DNA of 64,000 nt from Phoenix dactylifera (Eukaryota; Streptophyta; Magnoliopsida; Arecales; Arecaceae). Location of the stretch: the NCBI RefSeq assembly GCF_009389715.1, contig NW_024067667.1:566001-630000 (forward strand), read 5' to 3'. Below are positions 1 to 11,534 of this stretch, in pieces; within the stretch, counting starts at the first letter, position 1, and each line of letters starts with the position of its first letter. The position numbers were made by a program, and so were the translations under genes. Below the pieces are notes generated by a model. It was not told the DNA's origin and searched no databases. It saw nothing but the letters and a program-made list of their open reading frames with translations.

Positions 1-780
1 ATAGAGCCAAACAAATGCGTCAAAAACTACAGCTTGTGTCCATATGTTGGACTTTCTGAAAACTGTTTGTCAGAACATGGCCATGCAAAGCTACATTATC
101 TTTACCTCTTGCTCTGTGGTTGAATTATACTGCAAACTCCATCAACTGGGAGATCTCTATCATGTAGAAAGTAAATGCCATCATTACCTTGCATAACACC
201 GAAAAGTTATCAATATAACAACTAGTTGAACCATTACGAGCTTTTGGGAGATTTTTGATGTCATGTATGGATTGATCCTGCTGCAAGTTATATCATCAAT
301 GGGACTAATTTTATTGCGCGCTTCAAGCATTAGCAAACAAATTGACTCATCATAATATATGGTTGTTCCTGTATAACTTCATTTCTACCACATCAGAGGT
401 CTGTATGTGAATAAATTGCCCGGCTGACGTGAATTAAGTCTCATAATTTTGTAAATACTTATTTTATTGATGAAATTAAAATGTAGTATTTTTTTAATTT
501 TATCTAATTAAAATTTTAAAGCATCCTATTTTTTCAATTAGGCGGACATAACCCTAGTATAACAAATATAACTAGAGTATCAAAAAGCTTTGGTGGGGCC
601 AATTGGGCCGACTCCTAAGAGAAGGACCCAACATAATTAGCCATAAAAGAGGTCATCTAATCTACTGCTTTGGTTGCCTCTATAGTGGGGTGAGAGACAT
701 CGAGATCCGACGGGATGTTGGATAACCAGCTAATGACCGTCTTTGAATCGCCTCTTTAAGACTATGTTAGGGGCTTGAAG
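1..780. other. AT-rich intergenic DNA, no gene seen
   Basis: No open reading frame with recognisable protein similarity, no tRNA-like fold and no clear transposon end was found here. The composition is ordinary AT-rich plant intergenic sequence with short T and A runs around 470-540. Confidence 0.5.
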
Positions 781-789
781 AACAACTAC

Positions 790-1560
790 TACATACATCA
801 GACCCTCCCAAGAACTTCTCACATATGCTAGAGGGACAATGATATCATAGCTCGCTGGCCACGAATCACAAACCTAGCACCACCTTCCACACCTTCATCC
901 AAAACACTGCCATCAAAGTTGATATTGAGGGTGCCACTCCCTGATTGGCCCACCTTGGCCGATATTAGTTGCCTGGAGGGGCGTAGGGTCTGCGACCTGT
1001 TTACCCTGGGTGGGCGGACGTGGGATGAGGATCTCGTCCGACGAGCCCTCGAGGAGCGGCTTGCTAAATGTAATAAATGATATGGCAAGAGATGTCCACC
1101 CATCCTAATTCCTAGTCATTCCGTCGCCCCTCCTATAAGTACTCCAGTAAAGCATCCAAAGATAGTATCAAGGCCCTGGTAATACTATGCTAAAGAGCAA
1201 CATGTCACACTCTATGGGCTCTACCACAATGTAGTATAACATGGCCAATAGTCTCTTCCATTTCTAAGCACAAGTGATAGTGAGGTGTGTTGATCATGCT
1301 TCTCTGGTATAACAATGAGCAACATGAAAAATGACTTCAAGCTACTTTCTACTGTAAAAGAGCAACCCTCGGGTGGATCCCCATGTCCCATATCCAAGCA
1401 TCGTCCCCAGCTTGGACTCACGAATCTGTGTAAATCTCTGAACCTGATTTTGAAAAACACTAAGTCCTCTCCACCTAGCATGTCCGGGCACTCTGCAATG
1501 GATATGGGTGTGGATGCAATCCTCATCCTCAACTCCTCACCAAACATTTTGTTGAAAAAG
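790..1560 (-). pseudogene. Decayed LINE (non-LTR retrotransposon), RNase H end
   Basis: Read on the minus strand, the segment near 890-960 encodes NINFDGSV followed by an EGGARFVIRG-like stretch. This is the start of the plant RNase H-like (RVT_3) domain found at the C-terminus of L1-type LINE polyproteins. The upstream minus-strand segment (about 1220-1550) may be the preceding linker or zinc-binding part. The reading frame is broken by stops and frameshifts, so this is a remnant. Three other LINE RNase H remnants occur in this window (39.0, 41.2 and 44.7-46 kb). The LINE assignment rests on the FDGS motif and is moderately sure; the exact ends are not visible. Confidence 0.55.
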
Positions 1561-1935
1561 AAGAATTAGAGAAAAAAATTATATTTCTGCCCGTTTGTTA
1601 TAATGTACATGAGCAGGCTTTATATAGACTAGGAGACTAACAAAATTTGGTAAGGTCAACTAAAAGTTTGATAAGTACTTTTAGATGAAAAACTGTGTTT
1701 GGTAAATTTTTCAAAAAGCTGTTTCAGCTTTTGCGGGAAGCTGAAAACAGCTTTTGGGAGGAAGCTGCAATTTGGAGCTTTTGGGAGGAAGCTGTTTCAG
1801 CTTTTTCGGAAAACTGTATTTTTGACAAAAATGTCCATATTAAAATAACATAATTACATAGTTTGTCCCTTTATAAACCTAAAAATCTGCTGGAGCCAAG
1901 AACCCTAGCCGTCAGACTCCCTTCTGTAAGAAAAG

Positions 1936-2480
1936 GTATTTTATACCTCTATTTTTGTATTATACTATAAATATAATATCATATTATATTATATCATAAT
2001 ACATTAATATGTTATGTTAAATAATTTAATATTATGTTATATTATAAAAAATTAATTTATATTAATAATTATAATATTTTATACCTTTATTATTGTATTA
2101 TACTATAAATATTATATTATATTACATTACATTATAATACATTAATATGTTATTTTAAATAATTTAATATTATGTTATATTATGGAAAATTAATTTATAA
2201 TAATAATTATAATATTTTATACCTTTATTATTGTACTATACTATAAATATTGTATTATATTACATTACATTATAATACATTAATATGTTATTTTAAATAA
2301 TTTAATATTATGTTATATTATGAGAAATTAATTTATACTAATAATTATAATATTTTATACTTTTATTATTGTATTATACTATAAATATAATATATATTAC
2401 ATTATATCATAATACATTAATATGTTATGTTAAATAATTTAATATTATGTTATATTACCAAATATTAATTTACTCTAATA
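1936..2480. repeat. Four copies of a ~138-bp AT-rich tandem repeat
   Basis: The words ttatacctttattattgta and ctataaata followed by ataatacattaatatgtta recur with starts near 1941, 2078, 2217 and 2354, a period of 137-139 bp. Copies differ by single substitutions and small indels. Each contains a taaataatttaatattatgt block. The array lies inside the inverted-end element and looks like an internal satellite expansion. Confidence 0.75.
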
Positions 2481-2697
2481 ATTATATTACTCTAATAACT
2501 ATACTATAAATATTATACTATATCGTATATTTATGTATTAATTTATGTTATGTTTTATTATGTTCTGTTGTATAATACTATGCAATGTCCTTTATGGTAA
2601 TTTTGTCATACAAAAGTACTTTCTCAGTTTGTTTACCAAACACAAAATAAAGTACCACAGCACTTTACGAATGTAGTTACCAAACAGCAAACAGCTT

Positions 2698-2772
2698 TTT
2701 ATAACAGCTCTACTTCAGACAGCTCTACTTCCAACAGCTCTACTTCTAACAGCTCTACTGCCAACAGCTCCC
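2698..2772. repeat. 17-bp minisatellite (acagctctacttcyaac)
   Basis: About four imperfect tandem copies of acagctctacttcyaac lie at the right end of the AT-rich element, just before the cccccaaacagggcc terminus. The agctct word also relates to the agctg words of the opposite end, so this may be an amplified sub-terminal motif. Confidence 0.7.
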
Positions 2773-2829
2773 CCAAACAGGGCCTAAGTTTGGCACAATC
2801 AGCCTTTATGGACGCCAATTATATTTGAC

Positions 2830-4700
2830 ACAATCAATGGTGAAGTTTGGCAAGACCGACTAAGTTTGGCATAATCAATCAATCAATAGATTCTAACACA
2901 CTTGAGAGATGAAATCTGTGTTCCACTTTCTTTCACACGCAGGTGACCTTTGGAGAGGATGGTTGAAGGGTACATGGGAGGGATGGTTGAGGGTATGTGG
3001 AGAGAAGGTGTAGTTGCACTTGAATGTTCTATGCTAATCTTCGTGCAATCTCTGAGACCTTTCGATGAACGATTGGTGGAATTTGGAAATGGTAGATCGT
3101 GGAGTGGGAAAAAAAAATAGAATCTCCTGATGCTAAGAGCCATAGCTCTCCCGAATTGTTGTTTAGTCTAATTTGGTGCACCTACTCAAACCCTAATTCC
3201 ATCCCTTGTATCTTATCATGCACCCACTATATGCAAATAGACTCATGTACCCACTTCCACAATCCAAACCTATGCATATCACAAGATCCTAATTAATTAG
3301 TTTCCTTTGGCACTTATTTTTTATTCACCTCTCCTGATCTATTTTCTTTTCTCTCTGCTATCCCTCACACTAAGTGGCTGAAACTGCGATGCTAATGCAT
3401 GGATGGAAATTCGGATGCTAGACATAATTTTTAAGTTGGATAACTATAGGCTGAAGACAATCCTAAAAACATTAATAACATGTATTCTACACTACAAATA
3501 CAACTGTCCAAATGCAAGCATATATGATTTTATATTTTTCTCTCGCTTCATATGTTGAATTCATGTTACAAATGTTTTGCAGAGGACCATATAGTTGATT
3601 GAAGGCGACATTATTATCTTTATGATTATATATATATATATTGAAAAAGCTATTGTTTTGCTGTTTTGCTCTACATGCCAACTCGGTTACAGTCTTCAAA
3701 TCATTATATCATTAGACAAAGCAGGGCAGAGGCTACTCACTTCCGGCTTTGAACCCCTGTGCTGTGGGGATCTTGGAAGGCTAAGTAGGGTCTCGTTTCA
3801 AGTCGATTTCATCACGCAGACGAGCTTATTTAATTTGGTGCAAAACTTTCTCTTCCCATTGCTTGCAGATGACAACACAAATACTATTCCGTAGATAATG
3901 ATAGGAATATTTCGACAGCATACTTTAGCGGACGCGGCATGTCTATAATTGCTATAGAGAATAAAGAAATTAGGCGGGTGATGAGGAAAGAAAGAAGCGG
4001 AGGGAGTGCATGTCACCTTGTTCCTAAAATACTAACACACACAACCTTTTGCTGGAGCTTTTAAGATGGACTGAATGAAGCTACAAAGGATTAAATTAAG
4101 CTAGAACGGAACCCGTTTATGTTTAATAAAAAAAAAAAACGCCATGAAAGCTACGGCATATATTCGTTCCCTTCCCATTATTTTATCACAAGTGTTCAGC
4201 TAAGGAGGTAGCAAGAAGGCACGGGCGAGTGGAAAGGAGGAGAAAGAGAAAAAATAAAATAGCATAAGAGGGATGGGATTGATGGAGGCCAGAGGGAAGG
4301 GGGGGGTCAGTATTAGGAGAAAGAAAAGCTGAGCCTCCCGAGCTCGACCCTTTTTACGACCCCTGACCCCATGGCCGGGACACGGAGAAGGGGGGGTAGG
4401 AGCATTAGAGAGGGGCCCGTCCTGGCTTCTCTACACGTGTCTCATTCTTCTGCAGTCTCCTCCTTTTTACCCAACTTTCCTTCCTCTGTTCTCGTCCTTC
4501 GGACCTTCAAGGCTTCAACCCAATTTATTTATATCGCGATTTACCGTTGTCACTAGTTAATATCCATCACGTGACCTGGCCTGATAATAATGTCACGACC
4601 CCAGGTAAAGAAAACAGAGAGAGAGAGAGAGAGTTAACGAAGGTTACACTTCAATATTAAGTAGGAGAAAGAAGGCGGAGAGAGAAGGGAATAGAGAGGT
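2830..4700. other. Intergenic region upstream of the LRP1-like gene
   Basis: No coding region is supported. The region becomes purine-rich from about 4200 on. It holds (ga)n at 4615-4633 and other GA runs that lead into the probable leader of the LRP1-like gene. The short ORFs here show no recognisable domain. Confidence 0.5.
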
Positions 4701-4739
4701 AATTGAAGGGAAAAATGGTCAGGGAGGAGGGCCGAAAGC

Positions 4740-4827
4740 TGAGGGCTTAGCTTTTAACAACAGCAGGGTAGGCGGCAGCGGCAGCAGCAGAGAGTGGCAG
4801 TGAGACAGAAGCCTGCGAGGAAAGAAA

Positions 4828-4869
<42 letters not shown>

Positions 4870-5489
4870 GGAGGAGAGTGATCGAGAAGATCTCGATCAG
4901 AAGGAATTTCAGAGTCCCCACAGCCAGCCCCAAGCGCCCTTCACTTCTCCCATAATAAACCCCCACCCGCCAAAAACATAGCAAAAAAAGAAAAGAAAAG
5001 AAAAGAAAAGAAAGAAAGAAAGAAAGAAAGAAAGAAACACCATCCCCAACAAGAAATTGCGAAATCTAAAGTCCCCACTTATGGGTTACCTTTAGATTCA
5101 CACAGGAGGGTATAGATATATAATTGGTGATCTATAGACAGATACTTAGAGAGAGAGAGAGAGAGAGTCCGATAGAAGTAGGGAGAGAGAGGGGAGGGGG
5201 AGGGGGAGGGGGAGGGGGGTATATAAGAGGAGGCATAAATTTAGATACAAGACTAGCCGGGGTGGCTTCTGGAAGGCGATTCCCATCCGACACCGGAGCG
5301 TTCGCGGATTGGGTGGCGTCATCCGCAACCGGGCGAGGAGACGATCTCTGCCTCGGTTTTAATGCCGGAGGAGGCGGAAGCGGAGGAGGAACCGGAACCG
5401 GAAGCGGCGCAGCCGCAACCGCCGGCGGCTGGGGATCCATCTCCTCGGCCTCGGGCCGCACGGGCGGGCTCAATTATGGCATCGCAGAC
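4740..5489 (+). promoter_or_regulatory. GA-rich probable 5' leader of the LRP1-like gene
   Basis: This stretch holds several microsatellites: (ga)n at about 4829-4865, an (aaaga)n to (aaag)n run at about 4985-5036, (ga)n at 5149-5167 and a ggggga run at about 5193-5218. GA/CT-rich leaders are common for plant transcription-factor genes. The reading frame of LRP1 is open upstream to an ATG at 5124, so a 122-residue N-terminal extension is formally possible. It begins with an arginine-glutamate stretch encoded by the (ga)n repeat, which looks like translated leader rather than protein. The transcription start cannot be placed from sequence. Confidence 0.4.
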
Positions 5490-6717
5490 ATGGGAATGGT
5501 CGGTCTCCGCGATGTCCTCGTCGTCGCCCCCGCTGGATCGTTCCATCCACAGTACCACGAGCCCTTGCCCTCCTCCGCCGAGCACCCGATCATCCCCCTC
5601 CTCACCGCCGCCCCCTGCCTCGTAGATGAGGCCCACGACGGCGCCGGCGGCCGACCCAAGCCCGCCGGCGGGATTCACCTCTGGCAGGCACAGCCCCCTC
5701 CGCCCCCCCAGAACCCCGGCCCTAACCCTAACCCTACCTTCTCCTACCTCAAGAAACCCGTCCCCACTCTCGACCCCGCCGGCATTCTCGCCGGCGGTGG
5801 AGGGGGTACCTCGACGTGCCAGGACTGCGGCAACCAGGCCAAGAAGGACTGCAGCCACCGGCGGTGCCGCACCTGCTGCAAGTCCCGCGGATTCGAGTGC
5901 TCCACCCACGTCAAGAGCACCTGGGTCCCCGCCGCCCGCCGCCGCGAGCGCCAGCTTGTCACCTCCTCCGCCGCCGCCGCCGCCGCAGCCGGCTCCTCCA
6001 CCTCCACCTCCGCTCCCAAGAAACCCCGCCTCATCTCCTCCCAGACCACCACTACCGCCTCCCACACCTCCAACTCCAACACCCCTCCTCGCAGCCTCGA
6101 CACCAGCTCCAGCCACCAAGGTACTCTCTCTCTCCCCCCCCCCCCCCCCCCCCCCCCTCCTCCTTAATTCAGCTTAATTATCGTTAAATTTAAACTGCTA
6201 CCCTCCAATGTCTATATACAATACACGTGTTTGGTTGTGTTCGGCCGGATTAGGCCTGAAATGAATGCATGGGATTTTATTGGAAAAAATGACACTTCCT
6301 TTTTCTCCCTCTTTCTTTCTCTTCCTTCACTCCCACTTGCTTCCAGATGCGACCCTTCGCGACAGCTTGCCTGGGCACGTTCGAGCGCCGGCCGTGTTCA
6401 AATGCGTCCGCGTGACGTCCATCGACGACGGCGAGGACGAGTACGCGTACCAAGCCATGGTCAAGATCGGCGGACACGTCTTCAAGGGCTTCCTCTACGA
6501 CCAAGGCGTGGACGACGGGCGGGGCGAGGCGAGCAATGATGCCATTCCAAACATCTCGGAGCTCCATCTCGGGGGTGCCGGCGCTGCTGCTGCTGCTGCT
6601 GGTAGAAATGGATCCTCTTCCGCCGCCATTATGCCGTCCGACGACTACGGCGACGGACCGCCCGGTGGCGGTGGATTCCTTGGAGGTACTACAAACTATG
6701 GTAACCCAATAAATTGA
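5490..6717 (+). CDS. LRP1: LRP1-like SHI/STY (SRS) family transcription factor, 2 exons
   Basis: This encodes a plant-specific zinc-finger transcription factor of the SHI/STYLISH/SRS family, closest in my reading to LATERAL ROOT PRIMORDIUM 1. The family acts in the nucleus and promotes auxin biosynthesis genes and organ or lateral-root development. Exon 1 is 5490-6120 and exon 2 is 6347-6717. The donor caag|gtactc and acceptor ttccag|atgc join in phase 1 and give 333 aa. The protein starts MGMVGLRDV, as in LRP1. The RING-like zinc motif CxxCxNQAKKDC-H-C-CC-C-H spans residues about 110-140. It is followed by a basic ARRRERQ stretch, Ala and Ser runs, and in exon 2 the IGGH domain (VFKCVRV, then [20 protein letters not shown], about 230-262). 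An in-frame ATG at 5124 would add 122 residues; I prefer 5490 because of the LRP1-like start. The intron holds a long C run near 6136-6157, a site of possible sequencing error. No neighbouring gene is related. Confidence 0.9.
6136..6158. repeat. Poly-C run in the LRP1 intron
   Basis: A run of about 23 C residues (with CT repeats before it) lies just inside the 5' end of the intron. It does not touch the splice sites. Its length is likely polymorphic or uncertain. Confidence 0.85.
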
Positions 6718-9700
6718 GCTCTCCTCACTGCATCTAAGGTTCTATTTTCCTTTCTCTCATTCTCGACTCAACTTTATGAAATCGTCAAGTCATGCATGGT
6801 GGTCAACGAGGAGTTGTTTCAGCTATTGCTGCTGTTGTTGTAAACATATGTCTCTCTACTCGACTTCTTAGCTTCTTTTTTATGTCCTTTTTGCTGCTGC
6901 TGCTACTAGTGCTGTTATTATTATTGCTTCTAATAATTACTTCTCATGGTGGTGGTGATAACTAGATCCTATCTTACTCTGAGAAGAGAAGAGAGAAAGA
7001 GAGAGGATCACGGACGGTTGCACTGTTTGTAAGTTGATTGGTAGTTTTTTAAGCTATGTCTTCCTTTATGCTCATCTCTATTGAGCTTTCCTGGTTTGGG
7101 ATGGATGGATTGGGGTGCAACACTGCTCGACTGCTGTAGCGTATCATTCAGCGCCTTATTCGTGGCTATTTCGTTTCATGTGATCTTGTGGTTGCGGGGC
7201 TCAATGTTTGACCGCCGGGGTCCCCTTTTTCTTTGCTTTCTAGCCATCTAATGGTTTTTATAAGGGTCGGTGAGTGTGCTGTAGGGCATCTCATTGGAAC
7301 TTGAAACTGATTGACGCTTTCTCCTGCAAAGCATTATAATGCATGTGGCAGAGGAATTTTTTTTCAACGCCTTGGGCGATAAGCATGGCTGCTTTACTCC
7401 CTTTCTTCCTTTAGCATGGGGGAAGTAATGTACCATACCGAGCCGTGTTGCTGCTTTTCCTGATTTTTTGTGCATTCCCTTTATTCTTGCCTGTGAAACC
7501 CATCACATCCGACTAAGTATTGCCTTGTTATTTTTACTATAGTTTTGCCAAGCTTTTCGTATGTACGTCTTTCTGTTTAAATGTTGCTGTCTTGTAGAGC
7601 TGTCTAATCAACGAAGTATACCGCTTAAGTTGTTTTAAAGGAATGAGCTCCAGTACTTAAGAATTATAATAGGCTTCAACAATTCCTTTATTTTTCTGCT
7701 GTAGCTTAGCAACCTACAATCACGGCATTGTACAATGAATGGGATATGGACGCTTTCTGCTCCCGCCAACATATGCGTATATATTTTGTGATAAAGGTTT
7801 ACACATTTAGATGTTTGACTGTAGGTACGTTTCTTACTTGAAGAGCTCTTCACTTTTTTGTGTGTGGCTAGCCAGGTGCAAAAGTAATGGATGATATACG
7901 TTATACTGAATGGAAAATTTAGAGTGCTGTACATTTTATTCCAAAACATGCAGTTTCCATGTCAGTTTGTGCTTGTTAAATACCTTTCTTTTTTTTCCAT
8001 CAAGGGAAATAAGCTGGGAGATAGAATTTTCTCTTCTTCCTAGCAATGGACACAGGCTAAATATAGTTATAAGATTTAGAAACAGCCGTTCACAAAATCT
8101 TGTCAGTAAGACCACCTAGCATGCATAAAATAATACGTGTTAATAGGATTTTAGACGTAAGGTTTTTAAGGATTTCTGGAATTCAGTTCTTTTAGAAGTG
8201 GAAGTAACATCTTAGGCAAAGGTCTAGTTTCATCGGGCAATGCCTTAGACACCTTACCGGACCAGTTTCTTTGTGGAATTCGCTATTCCTGAATAACATT
8301 CCAGGTTTTTAATTGCTTGCTGTTTGTTGAGAGTTCTTTTAAATTATATAATTGATCTGTGTGCAAAGAATTTATGACTGTGAATTCAATGTTCAATTTT
8401 AATTGTTTGTTGTTATATTTTGACTGAACTAGAATGTGGGATCTATCAAGATACGCGATGAAGGCTAACTAGAATATTTTATTCATGCATATTGTGTAGA
8501 TCATGTTAATAACTTAACAATTTTTTTTCATCTTTCTTTCAACTACAGCATATGAACATAACATCTTACTGCAACACCACTTTGGGGAACTTCCAGCGTA
8601 ATCATTATTGTCCTACTAAAGGACAGTAATTTGGTAAAGCCATATCATAGCTGCCACAATAGCCAGATTTAATGGACTTGTCACTCTATAGTAGTCATGT
8701 TATGAGTAAAATCTATAGGGCATTCTTTATCTACGTATTCTGGTGACATTGCTTTTAATGTTATTAACATGCAGTGCTGTTATGGTTACAAGGCCATTCC
8801 AATATTTAATTCTGAGATTCAATCTGAATTTCATTATGATATTGGTCTGACGTGCTTCTACATGTCATATTATATATATCCTGATGTCTGGGGTAGTTTA
8901 TGCTTCTATGTGAGGCATGTTTCTTATTTGTTATTTGTATACAAGATCATGAACACCTATATTTTAAAGTCACTGGTAAAAAGGGTTGTGTTTCAATGAT
9001 TACTCTTTTAGGATTTTTGTGTTGGTGTAACAGACATTTAAAATTAATGTTTTCAAGAGTTCACTATTCTAATTATCAAACATCTTATTAGTTACATTTA
9101 AAATTCTTAATGAAAAAAGTATATTGCTAGTGATGCAATCTTTATCATTGGACTTATTGTATTGCAAGCTTGAAATTGCTCTTCATTAAGAATTTTGTAT
9201 TATCACTGAACTTATTGTATTGCAAGCTGGAAATTGCTCTTCAGAAATATCATGTAATACATATACATTGTTTAATGGACATATATCTCATCCGGGATAT
9301 TCCTGTACATGCATTCGCAGTGATGAAGATGACATACTAACATGATTTACTATTGTATATCCTACTATAACGTTTCATCTATATAACTAAGCAATGAATT
9401 CAATTTATTTTAGTATCGTAATATTTTGATCAGACCAGATGTTTGTAAGAAATTGCCAATCTAGAATTCATGCAGTTTGACCAATTGTACTTTAAAAAGG
9501 ACTGCCAGAGCATGAGCCTCCTTCTATGGTGGAGTGTGGGGAGGGTTGGATACATGCAACCTTACCCCAGAAAGGTTGTTTCTGTATTTAGAACGCGACC
9601 TCCATATCATAAAAGGGCCAATCTTTCTGTTGTACCGATGTTGTTTGACTAACTGTTCTAACAATATAAATTTGTCATATCTTATCAGTTTGTGATCACG

Positions 9701-11108
9701 ATGATTGGTTATTGTATGAGATCTCTCTTCCACCTTTGGATATCGTCAATGCACATTGAGTTTGCTGCTCTATTTTGGCTGATTATTTGATAATTTGGTC
9801 AATGACTAAGATCATATAATTATTCTAGCAGCTTTTAGCAGATTATCACGTTCAATGGGTTCTTAAATATAGTTAGATTCACTTAAGCAAGCTCAGTGCC
9901 TTCTAAAGAGTTTAAACTTATTAAAGAAATAATTTGTTTTAGTGGATGTAGTTGCTTAAAATGTTGCATGTATTAAACCACTCGAATGTGGCAATTTTCT
10001 TGTTCTCATAGTCTAGGAGGTACAAGTTTAATAGTCATGAGTACTTATAAAGCTAAAAAAAATTGTATTTATTGATGCCATTTTTTTTGAACTCAATGAC
10101 CTTATGAAATACAGTTGTGTCCATCATATGTTTTAAATCTGTTGTGGGGCTTAGTTCATTTATGTTTCTGGATTTTATGATTTGATGCAATGGTGCTATC
10201 TCTTCTGTGGCTAATTATATATGCCATTCACTTGGAAAGACATGCTTGCAGATGCCTACCACATGAACACTGGTTTCATGACATGCTTGGAGATGACAAC
10301 TGTGCACATACTATTTTCATGGTTAATATCAAAGCATAAGATAATTCCTTTGTTCTCAATCTAAAAGCTGATGCTACAGCTGCCCTATTTGATGCTATTC
10401 TAGCAGCCAATACATGCATCCTGTTCACTATCTACTGGTAATAGAAGTGCCTGAACAATTCTGACAAATATGATTTGATACAGAATAATGATAGTTGAAA
10501 TGTCATTGCCCTCATCTTTTGTAGGTTGATATGTGATTAATTTATCTCATGTCGAGACTGTTGCAGTGGCATAATCGGGACCCAGCAATTTTTTATTCCC
10601 ATTGAGTGTTGTTCCATGTTTTGTCTTGTCCAAGTGTTCGTAAGTAGGCACTCCAGATTTAATAATTAAAAACTTAAGAATCTGGGGGACAAGTTAGCAT
10701 GTCGAGCAAAACGAGATCTGGTTAAACCTGTTAACATGACTACAGCCAATCTTGGAGTGGTCGGTGGTCTGTGCTATTGTTGAAGTTGCCATCTATTTGT
10801 ACTCTAATGATTCATATGGAGAACTCTGAATAGTTGGGGAATAAATTACAGAAATGCTTGTCCTTGTGACTTGGTTGGGGTCAGTGGGATCTCTATACAC
10901 CCAGTTATACACTTAGGTTTATGTGACTGGTGAAAAAGCTTAGGAAAAAGGTTTTTAGTGTGCTCTGCGGAAGGTAGATTATAGATAATCATGTTGTGGA
11001 TAGCGCTAAAACTGAGCTCTTTGATGGAACAAGAGAACATGTTTCTTGCATTTATTCCTGTCATATATGAAAGCTTCTAAATAAGCATGATATTATTTTT
11101 GCTTCCTT
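6718..11108. other. LRP1 3' region and gene-poor intergenic DNA
   Basis: The first few hundred bases are probably LRP1 3' UTR; I could not settle the poly(A) site. The rest is AT-rich, with no ORF of recognisable family. An imperfect local duplication is seen: the ~42-bp block at 9144-9185 recurs at 9202-9243 with three or so mismatches (both contain cttattgtattgcaagct). No transposon ends were recognised before the TRIM at 11109. Confidence 0.5.
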
Positions 11109-11534
11109 TGTGAGGACCCGCGTGGGCGTGTGATTAGTCCCACATCGGTTATTCGCTGGGTAGATTTTGGGTACTTATACAGGATCAAGGAACCCAAATA
11201 ATACCTTCCGGCTAGCCATTTTGGGTGAGGTCTGGGTTGTTACAAATGGTATCAGAGCGGACCCGGCCCATAACCTATGTGGACTAGGGGACACTGCAGC
11301 ACGGATCGATTGGGACTGACCACGAGTCAATTGTAGTGTTTGTGAATAGATTTGAACCCCTAGCCTGACGAGGACGTTGGGGCTTGAACGGAGGAGTATG
11401 TGAGGACCCGTGCGGGCGTGTGTTTAGTCCCACATCGGTTATTCGCTGGGTAGATCTTGGGTACTTATACAGGATCAAGGAACCCAAATAATACCTTCCG
11501 GTTAGCCATTTTGGGTGAGGTCCTGGTTGTTACA
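11109..11534 (+). mobile_element. Complete TRIM retrotransposon (family A), 426 bp
   Basis: This is a terminal-repeat retrotransposon in miniature. Its 136-bp LTRs at 11109-11244 and 11399-11534 both begin tgtgaggaccc and end gttgttaca. They are nearly identical, differing at a few positions such as cgcgtggg versus tgcgggcg. A tRNA-Met-type primer-binding site tggtatcagagc follows the 5' LTR at 11247-11258, and an aacggaggagta purine tract precedes the 3' LTR. A perfect 5-bp target-site duplication, tcctt, flanks the element (11104-11108 and 11535-11539). There is no coding capacity; such elements depend on enzymes from other LTR retrotransposons. The near-identical LTRs mean a young insertion. 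Decayed relatives are at 40.0, 49.2, 53.3, 56.7 and 59.4 kb. Confidence 0.93.

Larger units (their letters stand above)
1640..2795. mobile_element. AT-rich non-autonomous element with inverted related ends
   Basis: The left part (about 1680-1830) and the right part (about 2630-2790) carry related words in opposite orientation: aaaagctgttt, gtgtttggtaaa and a gggag(g/c)(a/-)agctg motif. The right end reads, on the minus strand, as a ggccctgtttggg terminus typical of plant hAT or Mutator-like MITEs. The centre (1936-2470) is an AT-rich tandem repeat and there is no transposase ORF. The superfamily is a guess, because no clean target-site duplication could be set. Confidence 0.4.

Noticed and set aside
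3700-3800. tRNA or 5S-like wording near gggctctgaacccc/ggctaagtaggg
   Set aside because: I could not find a cloverleaf with acceptor stem and anticodon arm, nor 5S box spacing.
5319-6187. Long antisense and shifted-frame ORFs over LRP1 exon 1
   Set aside because: Shadows of a very GC-rich, Ser/Pro/Ala-coding exon. The zinc motif and splice-consistent frame define the true one.
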